Below are positions 1 to 6,451 of a stretch of 35,170 nucleotides of DNA, piece after piece. This stretch comes from Flavobacterium sp. SCGC AAA160-P02. Lineage in GTDB: Bacteria; Bacteroidota; Bacteroidia; Flavobacteriales; Flavobacteriaceae. A model generated the notes under the pieces. The model ran no database searches and was not told where the DNA came from. It saw only the letters and a program-made list of their open reading frames with translations. The DNA lies in assembly GCA_949541125.1 (NCBI GenBank), contig CATISV010000139.1, positions 1-35,170 of the forward strand, in the 5' to 3' direction. The first letter of the stretch is position 1, and every line of letters begins with the position of its first letter. The translations under genes were made by a program, and so were the position numbers.

Positions 1-88
1 ATTCTAAAGATTGCTCTTTTATTTTGGTGATGGCTCAACTTTAACTAAAGTTAGTCAACCTAAATTCACGAAATGTAAACCGAATTAA
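1..88 (+). pseudogene. 3' remnant of a BspA-like (DUF285) surface protein, apparently frameshifted
   Basis: The last bases before the stop at 86-88 encode a tail ending FTKCKPN, which matches the C-terminus FTKCKPY of the BspA-like protein at 1128-1802. Reading that frame upstream meets a stop at 5-7. The homologous residues just upstream (DC-S-F, matching NC-G-W) are encoded in the next frame, at 9-20. One extra T in the T4 run at 17-20 would restore a single reading frame. As written, the upstream frame ends early at 42-44. This looks like the 3' end of another member of the family with a one-base deletion, or a sequencing error. The body of the gene is outside the window. The homology of the tail is clear by eye; the cause of the frameshift is inferred. 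Confidence 0.55.
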
Positions 89-107
89 CCAAACCCGCTT
101 AAGATAT

Positions 108-136
108 AAACCCTTACTGAAATGTAGGGGTTTTTA
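108..136 (+). terminator. Rho-independent terminator in cassette copy A
   Basis: The stem AACCCTTAC pairs with GTAGGGGTT (one T-G wobble) around the loop TGAAAT and is followed by a T run. It would terminate the BspA-like remnant upstream and insulate the next gene. The same hairpin recurs at 999-1026 and, with a compensated stem, at 2378-2406. Confidence 0.8.
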
Positions 137-207
137 TATATAAAGCTAATAGATAAATCCTCTGAGCTAGCTTCTTGAGGTTAATGCAAAAAATATTTTA
201 ATTTTCG

Positions 208-215
208 TATATTCG
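208..215 (+). promoter_or_regulatory. Bacteroidota -7 box, copy A (TATATTCG)
   Basis: TATATTCG differs by one base from the phylum consensus TAnnTTTG and occupies the position where the other cassettes have TATATTTG. It lies 23 bases before the ATG at 239. No convincing -33 TTG was found at the usual spacing. The mismatch could make this the weakest promoter of the set. Confidence 0.6.
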
Positions 216-238
216 AGATTCACTTAAATAAATACAAA

Positions 239-976
239 ATGAAAAAACTATTTACAATCGGATTATTAATTATAGGAATGGGAATGAGTGCACAGGTTGC
301 GACTGATGGTACAACAGCAAGTGGAAGTCAATCTACAGCAATGGGAGGTAGTACAACAGCAAGCGGAAGTCAATCTACAGCAATGGGAAGCGGGACATTA
401 GCAAGTGGAGTTTATTCTACAGCTATGGGAAGTCAAACAACAGCAAGTGGAGCTTCTTCTACAGCAATGGGATTTCAAACTACTGCAAGTGCAAACAATT
501 CTGTTTCAATTGGAAGTTGGAATAAATCCAATGCAACAGGTCAAGGTACTGCCTTTGTTATTGGAAATGGATCAGGTGATAATGCTAGGTCTGATGCGTT
601 CAAAGTTATGAAGAACGGTGATGCCACAGTAAGCAAAGACCTGTTTGTGCGTGGTAATATGAGCCAATCATCCGATGCAAGACTTAAGATGAATATTATG
701 TCTTTAGGGGGCACACTAGCTAAGCTATTACTGATAGATGGAAAGTCCTATACCACCAAAAAGGATGGTAGACAGACCATAGGTGTCTTAGCGCAAGACA
801 TCCAAAAGGTATTCCCTGAGTTAGTAACCACTGATGATAATGATATGTTAGCGGTGAACTATCAAGGCTTAGTGCCGGTATTGATTAATGCATTGAAGGA
901 GCAAGAGGCTAAGCTTCAAGTACAAGATGAAAGATTAGCACGATTAGAAGCTATCATTGCAGATATGAATAAGTAG
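239..976 (+). CDS. Secreted YadA-head-repeat protein with C-terminal S74 intramolecular chaperone
   Basis: The 245-residue protein starts with a signal peptide ending SAQ (residues 1-19). Residues 23-92 are about five copies of a 14-residue repeat of the type TASGSQSTAMG, as in heads of trimeric autotransporter adhesins (Hep_Hag). Residues about 143-225 form a peptidase S74 chaperone domain with the motif SDARLK; S145 and K150 fit the family's catalytic Ser-Lys pair. A coiled coil (about 216-243) ends the protein. In this family the chaperone drives trimerisation of a beta-helical fibre and then cuts itself off, normally just before the Ser. I infer a short trimeric surface fibre. There is no T9SS sorting domain and no YadA membrane anchor, so how it stays on the cell is unclear. 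Phage tail origin is unlikely because no other phage gene is present. Expressed from cassette copy A. Confidence 0.85.
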   Translation: MKKLFTIGLLIIGMGMSAQVATDGTTASGSQSTAMGGSTTASGSQSTAMGSGTLASGVYSTAMGSQTTASGASSTAMGFQTTASANNSVSIGSWNKSNATGQGTAFVIGNGSGDNARSDAFKVMKNGDATVSKDLFVRGNMSQSSDARLKMNIMSLGGTLAKLLLIDGKSYTTKKDGRQTIGVLAQDIQKVFPELVTTDDNDMLAVNYQGLVPVLINALKEQEAKLQVQDERLARLEAIIADMNK

Positions 977-998
977 TTAGTATACATCAAGATACAAG

Positions 999-1026
999 AC
1001 CCTTACTGAAATGTAGGGGTTTTTAT
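999..1026 (+). terminator. Rho-independent terminator in cassette copy B
   Basis: The stem ACCCTTAC pairs with GTAGGGGT around TGAAAT and is followed by TTTTAT. It lies 22 bases after the stop of the S74 fibre gene and should end its transcript. Confidence 0.8.
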
Positions 1027-1096
1027 ATTTAAAGCGAATAGATAAATCCTCTGAGCTAGCTTATTGAGGTTAATACAAAAGATATTTCACTCTTCG

Positions 1097-1104
1097 TATA
1101 TTTG
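1097..1104 (+). promoter_or_regulatory. Bacteroidota -7 box, copy B (TATATTTG)
   Basis: This is a perfect match to TAnnTTTG, 23 bases upstream of the ATG at 1128. A start about 7 bases downstream would give a leader of roughly 16 bases. Confidence 0.7.
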
Positions 1105-1127
1105 AGATTTACTTAAATAGATACAAA

Positions 1128-1802
1128 ATGAAAAAACTACTAACTATCGGATTCTTAATTATTGGAATGAGTGTTAATGCACAAAAGGTATACTTAGCAA
1201 AAAACGGGGTGACCATCAAGGCAACTACAGATACTAAACCAGGAGAAATAGTATTGTTAAATGGAGTGGGATATATTGTAGTAGATGAAACTACCTTAAA
1301 AGCAATAATCAGCAATGGAGATGACTTATCTAAAGTAGTAACATCTTCGGTAACTGATATGAGTAAAATTTTTAAGGATGCTACTGATTTTAACCAAGAT
1401 ATAAGTTCTTGGGATGTAAGTAATGTAACTAATATGCAAGATATGTTTAATAATGCTAGTACTTTTAACCAAGACATAAGTTCTTGGGATGTAAGTAATG
1501 TAACTAGAATGAATGGTATGTTTCATCAAGCTTTTTCTTTTAACATAGATATAGGTTCTTGGGATACTTCTAATGTTATTGATATGCAAGGTATGTTTCA
1601 TAAATCTACTTTTAACCGAGATATAGGTTCTTGGGATGTTAGTAATGTGACTAATATGAATAGTATGTTTCAAGATTCCTCTTTTAACCAAGACATAAGT
1701 TCTTGGAGTGTTGATGGTGTTACAAATTGTGGTTGGTTTAGACCTGGTTCACTTTTAACATCAGAAAAGTCTCCCAACTTCACGAAATGCAAACCCTATT
1801 GA
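1128..1802 (+). CDS. Secreted BspA-like (DUF285) repeat protein
   Basis: The 224-residue protein has a signal peptide ending VNAQ (1-19). Residues 20-75 form a short N-terminal region containing [16 protein letters not shown]. Residues about 75-200 hold five 24-25-residue repeats built around WDVSNVTNM and FNQDI, the Mycoplasma/BspA DUF285 pattern, which folds as an atypical leucine-rich repeat. The C-terminal tail ends FTKCKPY. Family members are surface proteins, some of which bind host or matrix proteins; the ligand here is unknown. There is no recognisable T9SS sorting domain. It is bounded by cassette copies B and C. The signal-peptide DNA closely resembles that of the S74 fibre gene although the mature proteins are unrelated. 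Confidence 0.88.
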   Translation: MKKLLTIGFLIIGMSVNAQKVYLAKNGVTIKATTDTKPGEIVLLNGVGYIVVDETTLKAIISNGDDLSKVVTSSVTDMSKIFKDATDFNQDISSWDVSNVTNMQDMFNNASTFNQDISSWDVSNVTRMNGMFHQAFSFNIDIGSWDTSNVIDMQGMFHKSTFNRDIGSWDVSNVTNMNSMFQDSSFNQDISSWSVDGVTNCGWFRPGSLLTSEKSPNFTKCKPY

Positions 1803-1814
1803 CCAAACCCGTAA

Positions 1815-1883
1815 AAGATACAAAACCTTGCAGAATGAAATGTAGGGATTCGTATATTTGAGATTCACTTAAATAAATATAAA
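1815..1883 (+). repeat. Intergenic cassette copy C (short form)
   Basis: Relative to copies A and B this copy lacks roughly the central 70 bases. The hairpin arm region (CCTTGCA ... TGTAGGG) runs straight into CGTATATTTGAGATTCACTT. Copy E has the same junction. The leader ends AAATATAAA before the ATG at 1884. Confidence 0.8.
1853..1860 (+). promoter_or_regulatory. Bacteroidota -7 box, copy C (TATATTTG)
   Basis: This is a perfect TAnnTTTG match 23 bases before the ATG at 1884. Because the cassette is short, sequence upstream of the -7 box is the hairpin itself and then the end of the previous gene. Confidence 0.7.
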
Positions 1884-2345
1884 ATGAAAAAACTATTTAC
1901 AATTTTAGTAAGTATATTGGTAACAGCAAGTGTCTATTCTCAAACATATAAAGTAAACACTTATTATTCAGAATTAGGAGGTTATGTTATAAAAACAGAT
2001 GGTACTCACGGAGTGGTTGTTGCTATGCAAGACCAAGGAGCAGCTAATTGGTGGAATGCAAAAGTTGCTGTAAATGACACACGTAGCTACTATGTTAATG
2101 GCGCTAAATTTAATGATTGGCGATTACCTACCAAAGATGAATTAAACCTTATTTTTTTGCAGGAAGAAAGTATTGCCGGTTTGAGTAAAAACGCCGGTTT
2201 TAGAGACAATTTATACTGGACTTCTACGGAGGGCGATAACGATTTTATGTGGGTACAGGGTTCAGGCAATGATGGGTATGAAGGTCAGCTCCTCAGCCCC
2301 AAGTACGTCGCAATGATTAGCGTGCGTGGTGTTCGGAATTTTTAG
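1884..2345 (+). CDS. Secreted Lcl/DUF1566-domain protein
   Basis: The 153-residue protein has a signal peptide ending VYSQ (1-20). The mature part is a single DUF1566/Lcl C-terminal-type domain, recognised from DWRLPTKDEL (about 79-88), YWTSTE (about 112-117) and the ending VRGVRNF, where family members typically have R-x-V-R-x-F. The domain is related to the formylglycine/C-type-lectin-like fold. In the Legionella collagen-like protein it forms the C-terminus of an adhesin. The molecular function here is unknown; surface binding is an inference. It follows cassette copy C and is closed by the terminator of copy D. Confidence 0.8.
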   Translation: MKKLFTILVSILVTASVYSQTYKVNTYYSELGGYVIKTDGTHGVVVAMQDQGAANWWNAKVAVNDTRSYYVNGAKFNDWRLPTKDELNLIFLQEESIAGLSKNAGFRDNLYWTSTEGDNDFMWVQGSGNDGYEGQLLSPKYVAMISVRGVRNF

Positions 2346-2370
2346 TTATTTAATTATTTATCAATTTAAT

Positions 2371-2468
2371 AGATTATAAACCCTTACTGAAATGAAGGGT
2401 TTTTATATTTAAAGCTAATAGATAAATCTTCTGAGTTAGCTTGTTGAGGTTATTACAAAAGATATTTG
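2371..2468 (+). repeat. Intergenic cassette copy D (promoterless, truncated)
   Basis: This copy matches the left and middle parts of copies A and B, from the hairpin through CTGAGTTAGCTTGTTGAGG to GATATTTG. It then diverges, so the -7 box and leader are absent. It marks the right edge of the first cassette cluster, and the gene after it uses unrelated upstream sequence. Confidence 0.8.
2378..2406 (+). terminator. Rho-independent terminator in cassette copy D
   Basis: The perfect stem AAACCCTT/AAGGGTTT encloses ACTGAAATG and is followed by TTTTAT. Compared with copies A and B, the stem is changed on the right arm but still pairs, which supports a selected hairpin. It ends the DUF1566 gene transcript. 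Confidence 0.85.
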
Positions 2469-2596
2469 AATTAAAACAAATAGCTCTTAAAAATTGATAG
2501 AGTATAGATTTAAGAATCCTACACCACTATTTTAAAAAATATAAATTCATTATATTTAAAATTTATATAATTATTTTAAATGCTTACTATTTTCTT

Positions 2597-5500
2597 ATGA
2601 ATCCTTTTAAAACTTCTATTTGTACTTTATCACTACTCATTAGCTTTTTCCAAATTACAGCACAAGTTTCTAATCAAAACACCCAAATCCCTAAAGAATT
2701 TTACAATAATTTGGAATGGAGAAACATCGGCCCATTCAGAGGAGGGCGTTCTCTTGGAGCAGCGGGAAGCCCAGGGAGAACAAATGAATATTATTTTGGA
2801 GCTACTGGGGGTGGATTATGGAAAACCGTTGATGGTGGAACCGAATGGTTTCCAGTAACAGATGGTCAAGTAACCAGTTCATCAGTTGGAGCAGTTGCAG
2901 TCGCAGAAACAAATCCTGATATTGTATATATAGGTATGGGAGAAGTACAACTAAGGGGGAGTATAACGCAAGGCGATGGTGTTTATAAAACAATAGATGG
3001 AGGAAAAACTTGGAGGCATTTAGGTTTAGAGGAAACGCAAGCTGTTTCACGAATTAGGATACACCCAACGAACCCAGAGATAGTTTATGTAGCTGCACTG
3101 GGTCACCCTTATGGTGACAATCCCGAACGAGGAGTTTTTAAAAGTATAGACGGAGGAAATACTTGGTCAAAAATATTGTTTGTAAGCGAAAAAGCAGGTG
3201 CAGTAGACTTAATTATAGACAGAAATAATCCAAATATTTTATATGCTAGTACATGGCAGGTACAACGAAAAGCATGGAAAATGTGGGGTGGAGGACCCGA
3301 CTGTAAGCTTTGGAAGAGTACTGATGGTGGGGAAACATGGTCAGATCTAACACAAAATAAAGGAATGCCAGAAGGGCCAATTGGAAAGATTGGAGTTACC
3401 GTTTCTCCTGCTGATTCAAACAGAGTTTGGGCTATTGTTGAAGCAAACGAAGGAGGGGTATTTAGATCTGATGATGCCGGAAAAACGTGGATTCGTACAA
3501 ATGATGAACGTAAATTGAGACAACGTGCTTTTTACTATTCAAGAATATATGCAGACCCCTGGGATAAAGATGTTGTTTATGGTTTAAATACTGGCCTATA
3601 CAAATCAGTTGATGGAGGAAAAAAATTCGATATTACCATACAAGTTCCTCATGGAGACAATCATGATTTGTGGATAGACCCAAACAACCCTAATCGTATG
3701 ATAAATGCTAATGACGGTGGAGGTAACGTAACCATTAATGGGGGAAATACATGGACAGAACAAGATTATGTTACTACACAACTATACCATGTAATGACCA
3801 CAAATGATGTTCCCTATCATGTAGCTGGTGCACAACAAGACAATAGTACTGTTGCTGTTCCAAGTGACGGTTGGAATCATAGACAAGCTAGAGGACCAAA
3901 TAAGGGATGGTACTATGCCGTTGGTGGAGGAGAAAGTGGATGGATAACACAGCATCCAAGTAAAAAAGATATTTTTTATGCAGGGAGTCAAGGGGCTTTA
4001 TTGACTCGTTATAATCGAAACAATGGTCAAATTAGAGATATTCAAGTATATCCTCGCTTTTTTTCTGGAGAACCTGCAGATGCACTTCCTGAACGTTGGC
4101 AATGGACATTCCCAATAATGTTTGCACCACAAGACGAAAATGTTATGTACACCTGCTCACAACACGTGTGGAAAACTACCAATGATGGTCAATCATGGGA
4201 AAAGATAAGTCCAGATTTAACTTATGCTGATCCCGCAACTTTAGGAAAAACAGGGGGTGTAATTACTATGGATATGAATGGTCCCGAAATTTACGCTACT
4301 GTATTTGCCTTAGCACCATCTAATCACGATATTAACACTATTTGGGCTGGATCTGATGATGGTAAAATGCATATAACTAGAGATGGTGGAAAAAATTGGG
4401 AAGACATTACTCCAAGAGAGCTCCCTAAGTTTTCAAGAATAAGCATTATTGATGAATCTACTCATAATCCTGGAACCTTATATATTGCCGCAAACAGATA
4501 TCAAGTTGATGATAGAGAGCCTTATGTTTTTAAAACGCATGATTATGGAAAAACATGGACCAAAATAATCAATGGAATCAAAAAGGGGCATTTTGCAAGA
4601 GCTGTAAGAGAAGATCCTGTTAGACCTGGTTTGTTGTTTTTAGCAACTGAACACGGTGTATATTTCTCTATGAACGATGGTGAATTATGGCAGAGTTTAC
4701 AATTAAATCTTCCTGACACACCTATTCGTGATTTGGTTATAAAAGATAATGATGTTGTGATTGGTTCACATGGAAGAGGATTTTGGATTTTAGATAACAT
4801 ACAGCCTTTTCGTCAATTTAAAGATGAAATGACACAACATTCAGCTGTACTTTTTAAACCCGCAGATGCTATTAGAGGGGTTTATGATGCAGACATCCAA
4901 TATTATTTAAATGAAAAACCAGACAGCGTAACTTTTGAAATATTGGATTCTAATAACAAAATTATAGCGACACATACTGGAGATAAACCAAAATATGAAG
5001 TTGACCAAAATATTCCTTGGTGGAAAAGAGGTGGATCAACTAAACCAACAACAGCAATTGGTTTGAATAATTTCTCATGGGATTTACGCTATCCTGGAGC
5101 TACAAGTTTTGATGGTATGATTATTTGGAGTGCTCGACCTAAAAGAGGTCCTAAAGCTCCTATTGGAGATTATAAGGTCCGATTAACTGTTGGTGATTAT
5201 GTTGAAACACATGACTTCAAAATAAAAATAAATCCAAATTTAGAGGATATTACTGAAAGAGATTTGGAAGAACAGTTTGAACTTGCATCTAAGATCAGGG
5301 ATAAAACCAGTCTCACAAATGAAACCGTAATTAAAATACGTGATATTAAATCGAAGCTGAGTGATGCAAAAAACAAAATCTCTAGTTCAACTTACAAAAA
5401 TTATGTCACTCCTTTTTTAAATGAAATTTCAGCAATTGAGGCTGATCTCTACCAAGTAAAAAATCAATCAGGTCAAGATCCTCTTAATTTTCCAATTAAA

Positions 5501-5701
5501 TTAAATAATCGATTGGCATCACTAAGACGAAGTATTGAAAATGGTGATGCAAAACCAACTGATGGAGCCTATTTAGTTTTTGATGAGCTCTCCTCAGAAC
5601 TGGATATGCACTTGGGTAAACTAAATAAAATTCTTAATTCGCACACAAAAAAAATTAATCAACTGTTAAAAAAAGCTGGTAAAAAACAATTGTCAAAATG
5701 A
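2597..5701 (+). CDS. Exported VPS10/sortilin-like BNR beta-propeller protein
   Basis: The 1034-residue protein has a signal peptide ending TAQ (1-23). The body to about residue 720 has many Asp-box/BNR motifs (for example TIDGGKTW, SIDGGNTW, STDGGETW, TRDGGKNW, THDYGKTW) that build a sortilin/VPS10-type propeller. The segment after about 730 contains a beta-sandwich-like region and a helical, Lys-rich C-terminal part from about 875. Such proteins are common in Bacteroidota and are often labelled glycosyl hydrolase, but no catalytic residues can be assigned. No T9SS sorting domain is evident. The last bases ATGA overlap the start of the DUF2237 gene. A weak -7-like TATATTTA lies at 2551-2558, 38 bases upstream of the ATG. 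Confidence 0.85.
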   Translation: MNPFKTSICTLSLLISFFQITAQVSNQNTQIPKEFYNNLEWRNIGPFRGGRSLGAAGSPGRTNEYYFGATGGGLWKTVDGGTEWFPVTDGQVTSSSVGAVAVAETNPDIVYIGMGEVQLRGSITQGDGVYKTIDGGKTWRHLGLEETQAVSRIRIHPTNPEIVYVAALGHPYGDNPERGVFKSIDGGNTWSKILFVSEKAGAVDLIIDRNNPNILYASTWQVQRKAWKMWGGGPDCKLWKSTDGGETWSDLTQNKGMPEGPIGKIGVTVSPADSNRVWAIVEANEGGVFRSDDAGKTWIRTNDERKLRQRAFYYSRIYADPWDKDVVYGLNTGLYKSVDGGKKFDITIQVPHGDNHDLWIDPNNPNRMINANDGGGNVTINGGNTWTEQDYVTTQLYHVMTTNDVPYHVAGAQQDNSTVAVPSDGWNHRQARGPNKGWYYAVGGGESGWITQHPSKKDIFYAGSQGALLTRYNRNNGQIRDIQVYPRFFSGEPADALPERWQWTFPIMFAPQDENVMYTCSQHVWKTTNDGQSWEKISPDLTYADPATLGKTGGVITMDMNGPEIYATVFALAPSNHDINTIWAGSDDGKMHITRDGGKNWEDITPRELPKFSRISIIDESTHNPGTLYIAANRYQVDDREPYVFKTHDYGKTWTKIINGIKKGHFARAVREDPVRPGLLFLATEHGVYFSMNDGELWQSLQLNLPDTPIRDLVIKDNDVVIGSHGRGFWILDNIQPFRQFKDEMTQHSAVLFKPADAIRGVYDADIQYYLNEKPDSVTFEILDSNNKIIATHTGDKPKYEVDQNIPWWKRGGSTKPTTAIGLNNFSWDLRYPGATSFDGMIIWSARPKRGPKAPIGDYKVRLTVGDYVETHDFKIKINPNLEDITERDLEEQFELASKIRDKTSLTNETVIKIRDIKSKLSDAKNKISSSTYKNYVTPFLNEISAIEADLYQVKNQSGQDPLNFPIKLNNRLASLRRSIENGDAKPTDGAYLVFDELSSELDMHLGKLNKILNSHTKKINQLLKKAGKKQLSK

Positions 5702-6057
5702 AACAATTAAATGTTTTTGGAAAAGAATTAGAATTATGCTGTTCAGACCCTTTAACTGGTGTATACAGAGATGGATATTGTAATACTGGAGTTAATGATA
5801 TTGGCACTCACACCGTTTGTGCTATTGTAACAAATGAATTTTTAACTTTCTCTAAAAGTAGAGGGAACGATTTAACGACCGATAATCCTATGTATAATTT
5901 TAAAGGATTAAAAGAGGGAGACAAATGGTGTTTATGTGTATCAAGATGGATTGAAGCATATGAAGCTGGATGCCCCCCTAATTTACTTTTAGAAGCAACC
6001 AATATAAAAACACTTGATTATGTAAGTTTTGAAAAATTACTTGAATTTAAGGTATGA
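5698..6057 (+). CDS. DUF2237 family protein
   Basis: The 119-residue protein matches DUF2237 throughout: LTGVYRDGYCNTG near the N-terminus, GTHTVCAIVTNEFL, SKSRGNDL, GDKWCLCVSRW with two of the conserved cysteines, and a C-terminal LLEATN. It is cytoplasmic, with no signal peptide. The biochemical role of the family is not established; the conserved Cys residues could bind metal or act in redox, which is speculation. The ATG overlaps the TGA of the propeller gene (ATGA), so translation is probably coupled. Confidence 0.85.
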   Translation: MKQLNVFGKELELCCSDPLTGVYRDGYCNTGVNDIGTHTVCAIVTNEFLTFSKSRGNDLTTDNPMYNFKGLKEGDKWCLCVSRWIEAYEAGCPPNLLLEATNIKTLDYVSFEKLLEFKV

Positions 6058-6081
6058 TACTTATTAAAAAATATAGATAAT

Positions 6082-6204
6082 ATGGGTAAAAAAAAATTAA
6101 TACCTAAAAAGGCCGAACTGCACGCACAAAGAATTTTAGACTATCCTTCTTGCATAAGTATTGACAAACCTTGCAGAATGAAATGTAAGGATTCGTATAT
6201 TTGA
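6082..6204 (+). pseudogene. Possible 5' remnant of a gene cut off by cassette copy E
   Basis: An ATG at 6082 opens 40 codons beginning MGKKKLIPKKAELHAQRIL. The first 26-27 codons are unique sequence; the remainder lies in cassette copy E and ends at the TGA formed by the -7 box itself. The basic, helical N-terminus looks like the start of a real cytoplasmic protein whose downstream part was replaced when the cassette arrived. It could equally be a fortuitous ORF. I do not recognise the family. Confidence 0.35.
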
Positions 6205-6227
6205 GATTCACTTAAATAAATAATTAA
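6161..6227 (+). repeat. Intergenic cassette copy E (short form)
   Basis: This shares the short-form junction of copy C. The stem CCTTGCA/TGTAAGG encloses GAATGAAA and is fused to ATTCG and the -7 box. Here the stem is fully paired apart from one G-T, and the arm change (AAGG against AGGG in copy C) keeps pairing. The leader is slightly altered (AAATAATTAAATG). Confidence 0.8.
6196..6203 (+). promoter_or_regulatory. Bacteroidota -7 box, copy E (TATATTTG)
   Basis: This is a perfect TAnnTTTG match 24 bases upstream of the ATG at 6228. It drives the 47-codon membrane protein gene. Confidence 0.7.
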
Positions 6228-6371
6228 ATGAGTAAGAAATCTACCGTTATATTTTCTTGTGTCATCATTGGAAGTTATATAATTGGTAATTATTTCGACA
6301 TTAAACTAGCTCCAGTCATTGCGACTCTGATATTTACTGTTATTTACTTTTCAATTAGAGGAAATAGTTAA
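6228..6371 (+). CDS. Small membrane protein, paralogue of the gene at 8071-8229
   Basis: This 47-residue ORF starts exactly at the end of cassette copy E. It encodes two hydrophobic segments (about 7-20 and 29-42) joined by GNYFDIKLAP. The second half, YFDIKLAPVIATLIF then VIYFS, aligns with YDAKVAPIIASLTF then IIYFS of the 52-residue protein at 8071-8229, so the two are paralogues. That pair conservation and the promoter support a real gene. Function is unknown; possibilities include an immunity-like or toxin-like membrane peptide, with no direct evidence for either. Confidence 0.65.
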   Translation: MSKKSTVIFSCVIIGSYIIGNYFDIKLAPVIATLIFTVIYFSIRGNS

Positions 6372-6376
6372 TTTTT

Positions 6377-6451
6377 TAGGCTGGCTTAACAGTTTAATAT
6401 AAAAGATATTTGACTATTTGTATATTTGAGATTCACTTAAATGAATACAAA
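6377..6451 (+). repeat. Intergenic cassette copy F (right half)
   Basis: The segment begins at TAGGCTGGCTTAAC, corresponding to the dyad region of copies A and B, and runs through AATATAAAAGATATTTGAC and TATATTTGAGATTCACTT to the ATG at 6452. The terminator part is missing. It is closest to copy G. Confidence 0.75.
6421..6428 (+). promoter_or_regulatory. Bacteroidota -7 box, copy F (TATATTTG)
   Basis: This is a perfect TAnnTTTG match 23 bases before the ATG at 6452. An upstream in-frame ATG at 6410 lies before this box and therefore should not be on the mRNA, which settles the start at 6452. Confidence 0.7.

Larger units (their letters stand above)
101..238 (+). repeat. Intergenic cassette copy A (long form: terminator, dyad, promoter, leader)
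   Basis: This is the first of seven related intergenic segments. In order it contains a T-tailed hairpin (108-136), a conserved stretch containing AGATAAATC and the quasi-palindrome around GAGCTAGCTT (about 158-180), a -7 box (208-215) and a leader ending in AATACAAA directly before the ATG at 239. Most positions match copy B (989-1127). The matching pieces are visible by eye; a percent identity was not calculated. Confidence 0.85.
989..1127 (+). repeat. Intergenic cassette copy B (long form)
   Basis: This is a full-length cassette with hairpin (999-1026), the quasi-dyad CTCTGAGCTAGCTTATTGAG (about 1049-1068), the -7 box TATATTTG and a leader ending AGATACAAA before the ATG at 1128. It is nearly collinear with copy A. 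The similarity continues into the signal-peptide codons of the two downstream genes. Confidence 0.85.

Noticed and set aside
239-976. Prophage tail-fibre origin of the S74 protein
   Set aside because: It has a Sec signal peptide and shares its promoter with non-phage surface genes. No phage structural, lysis or integrase gene is present.
1326-1691. Open antisense frame across the BspA-like repeats
   Set aside because: It mirrors the repeat composition of the sense gene and has no promoter or recognisable domain.
1380-1710. CRISPR-like direct repeats
   Set aside because: The periodic DNA is in frame and encodes the 24-25-residue BspA repeat. Spacing equals the protein repeat and no spacers or cas genes are present.
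6410-6451. Upstream ATG as the start of the FG-GAP lipoprotein
   Set aside because: It lies before the -7 box at 6421-6428, and it would place 14 non-signal residues ahead of a good MKK signal sequence.
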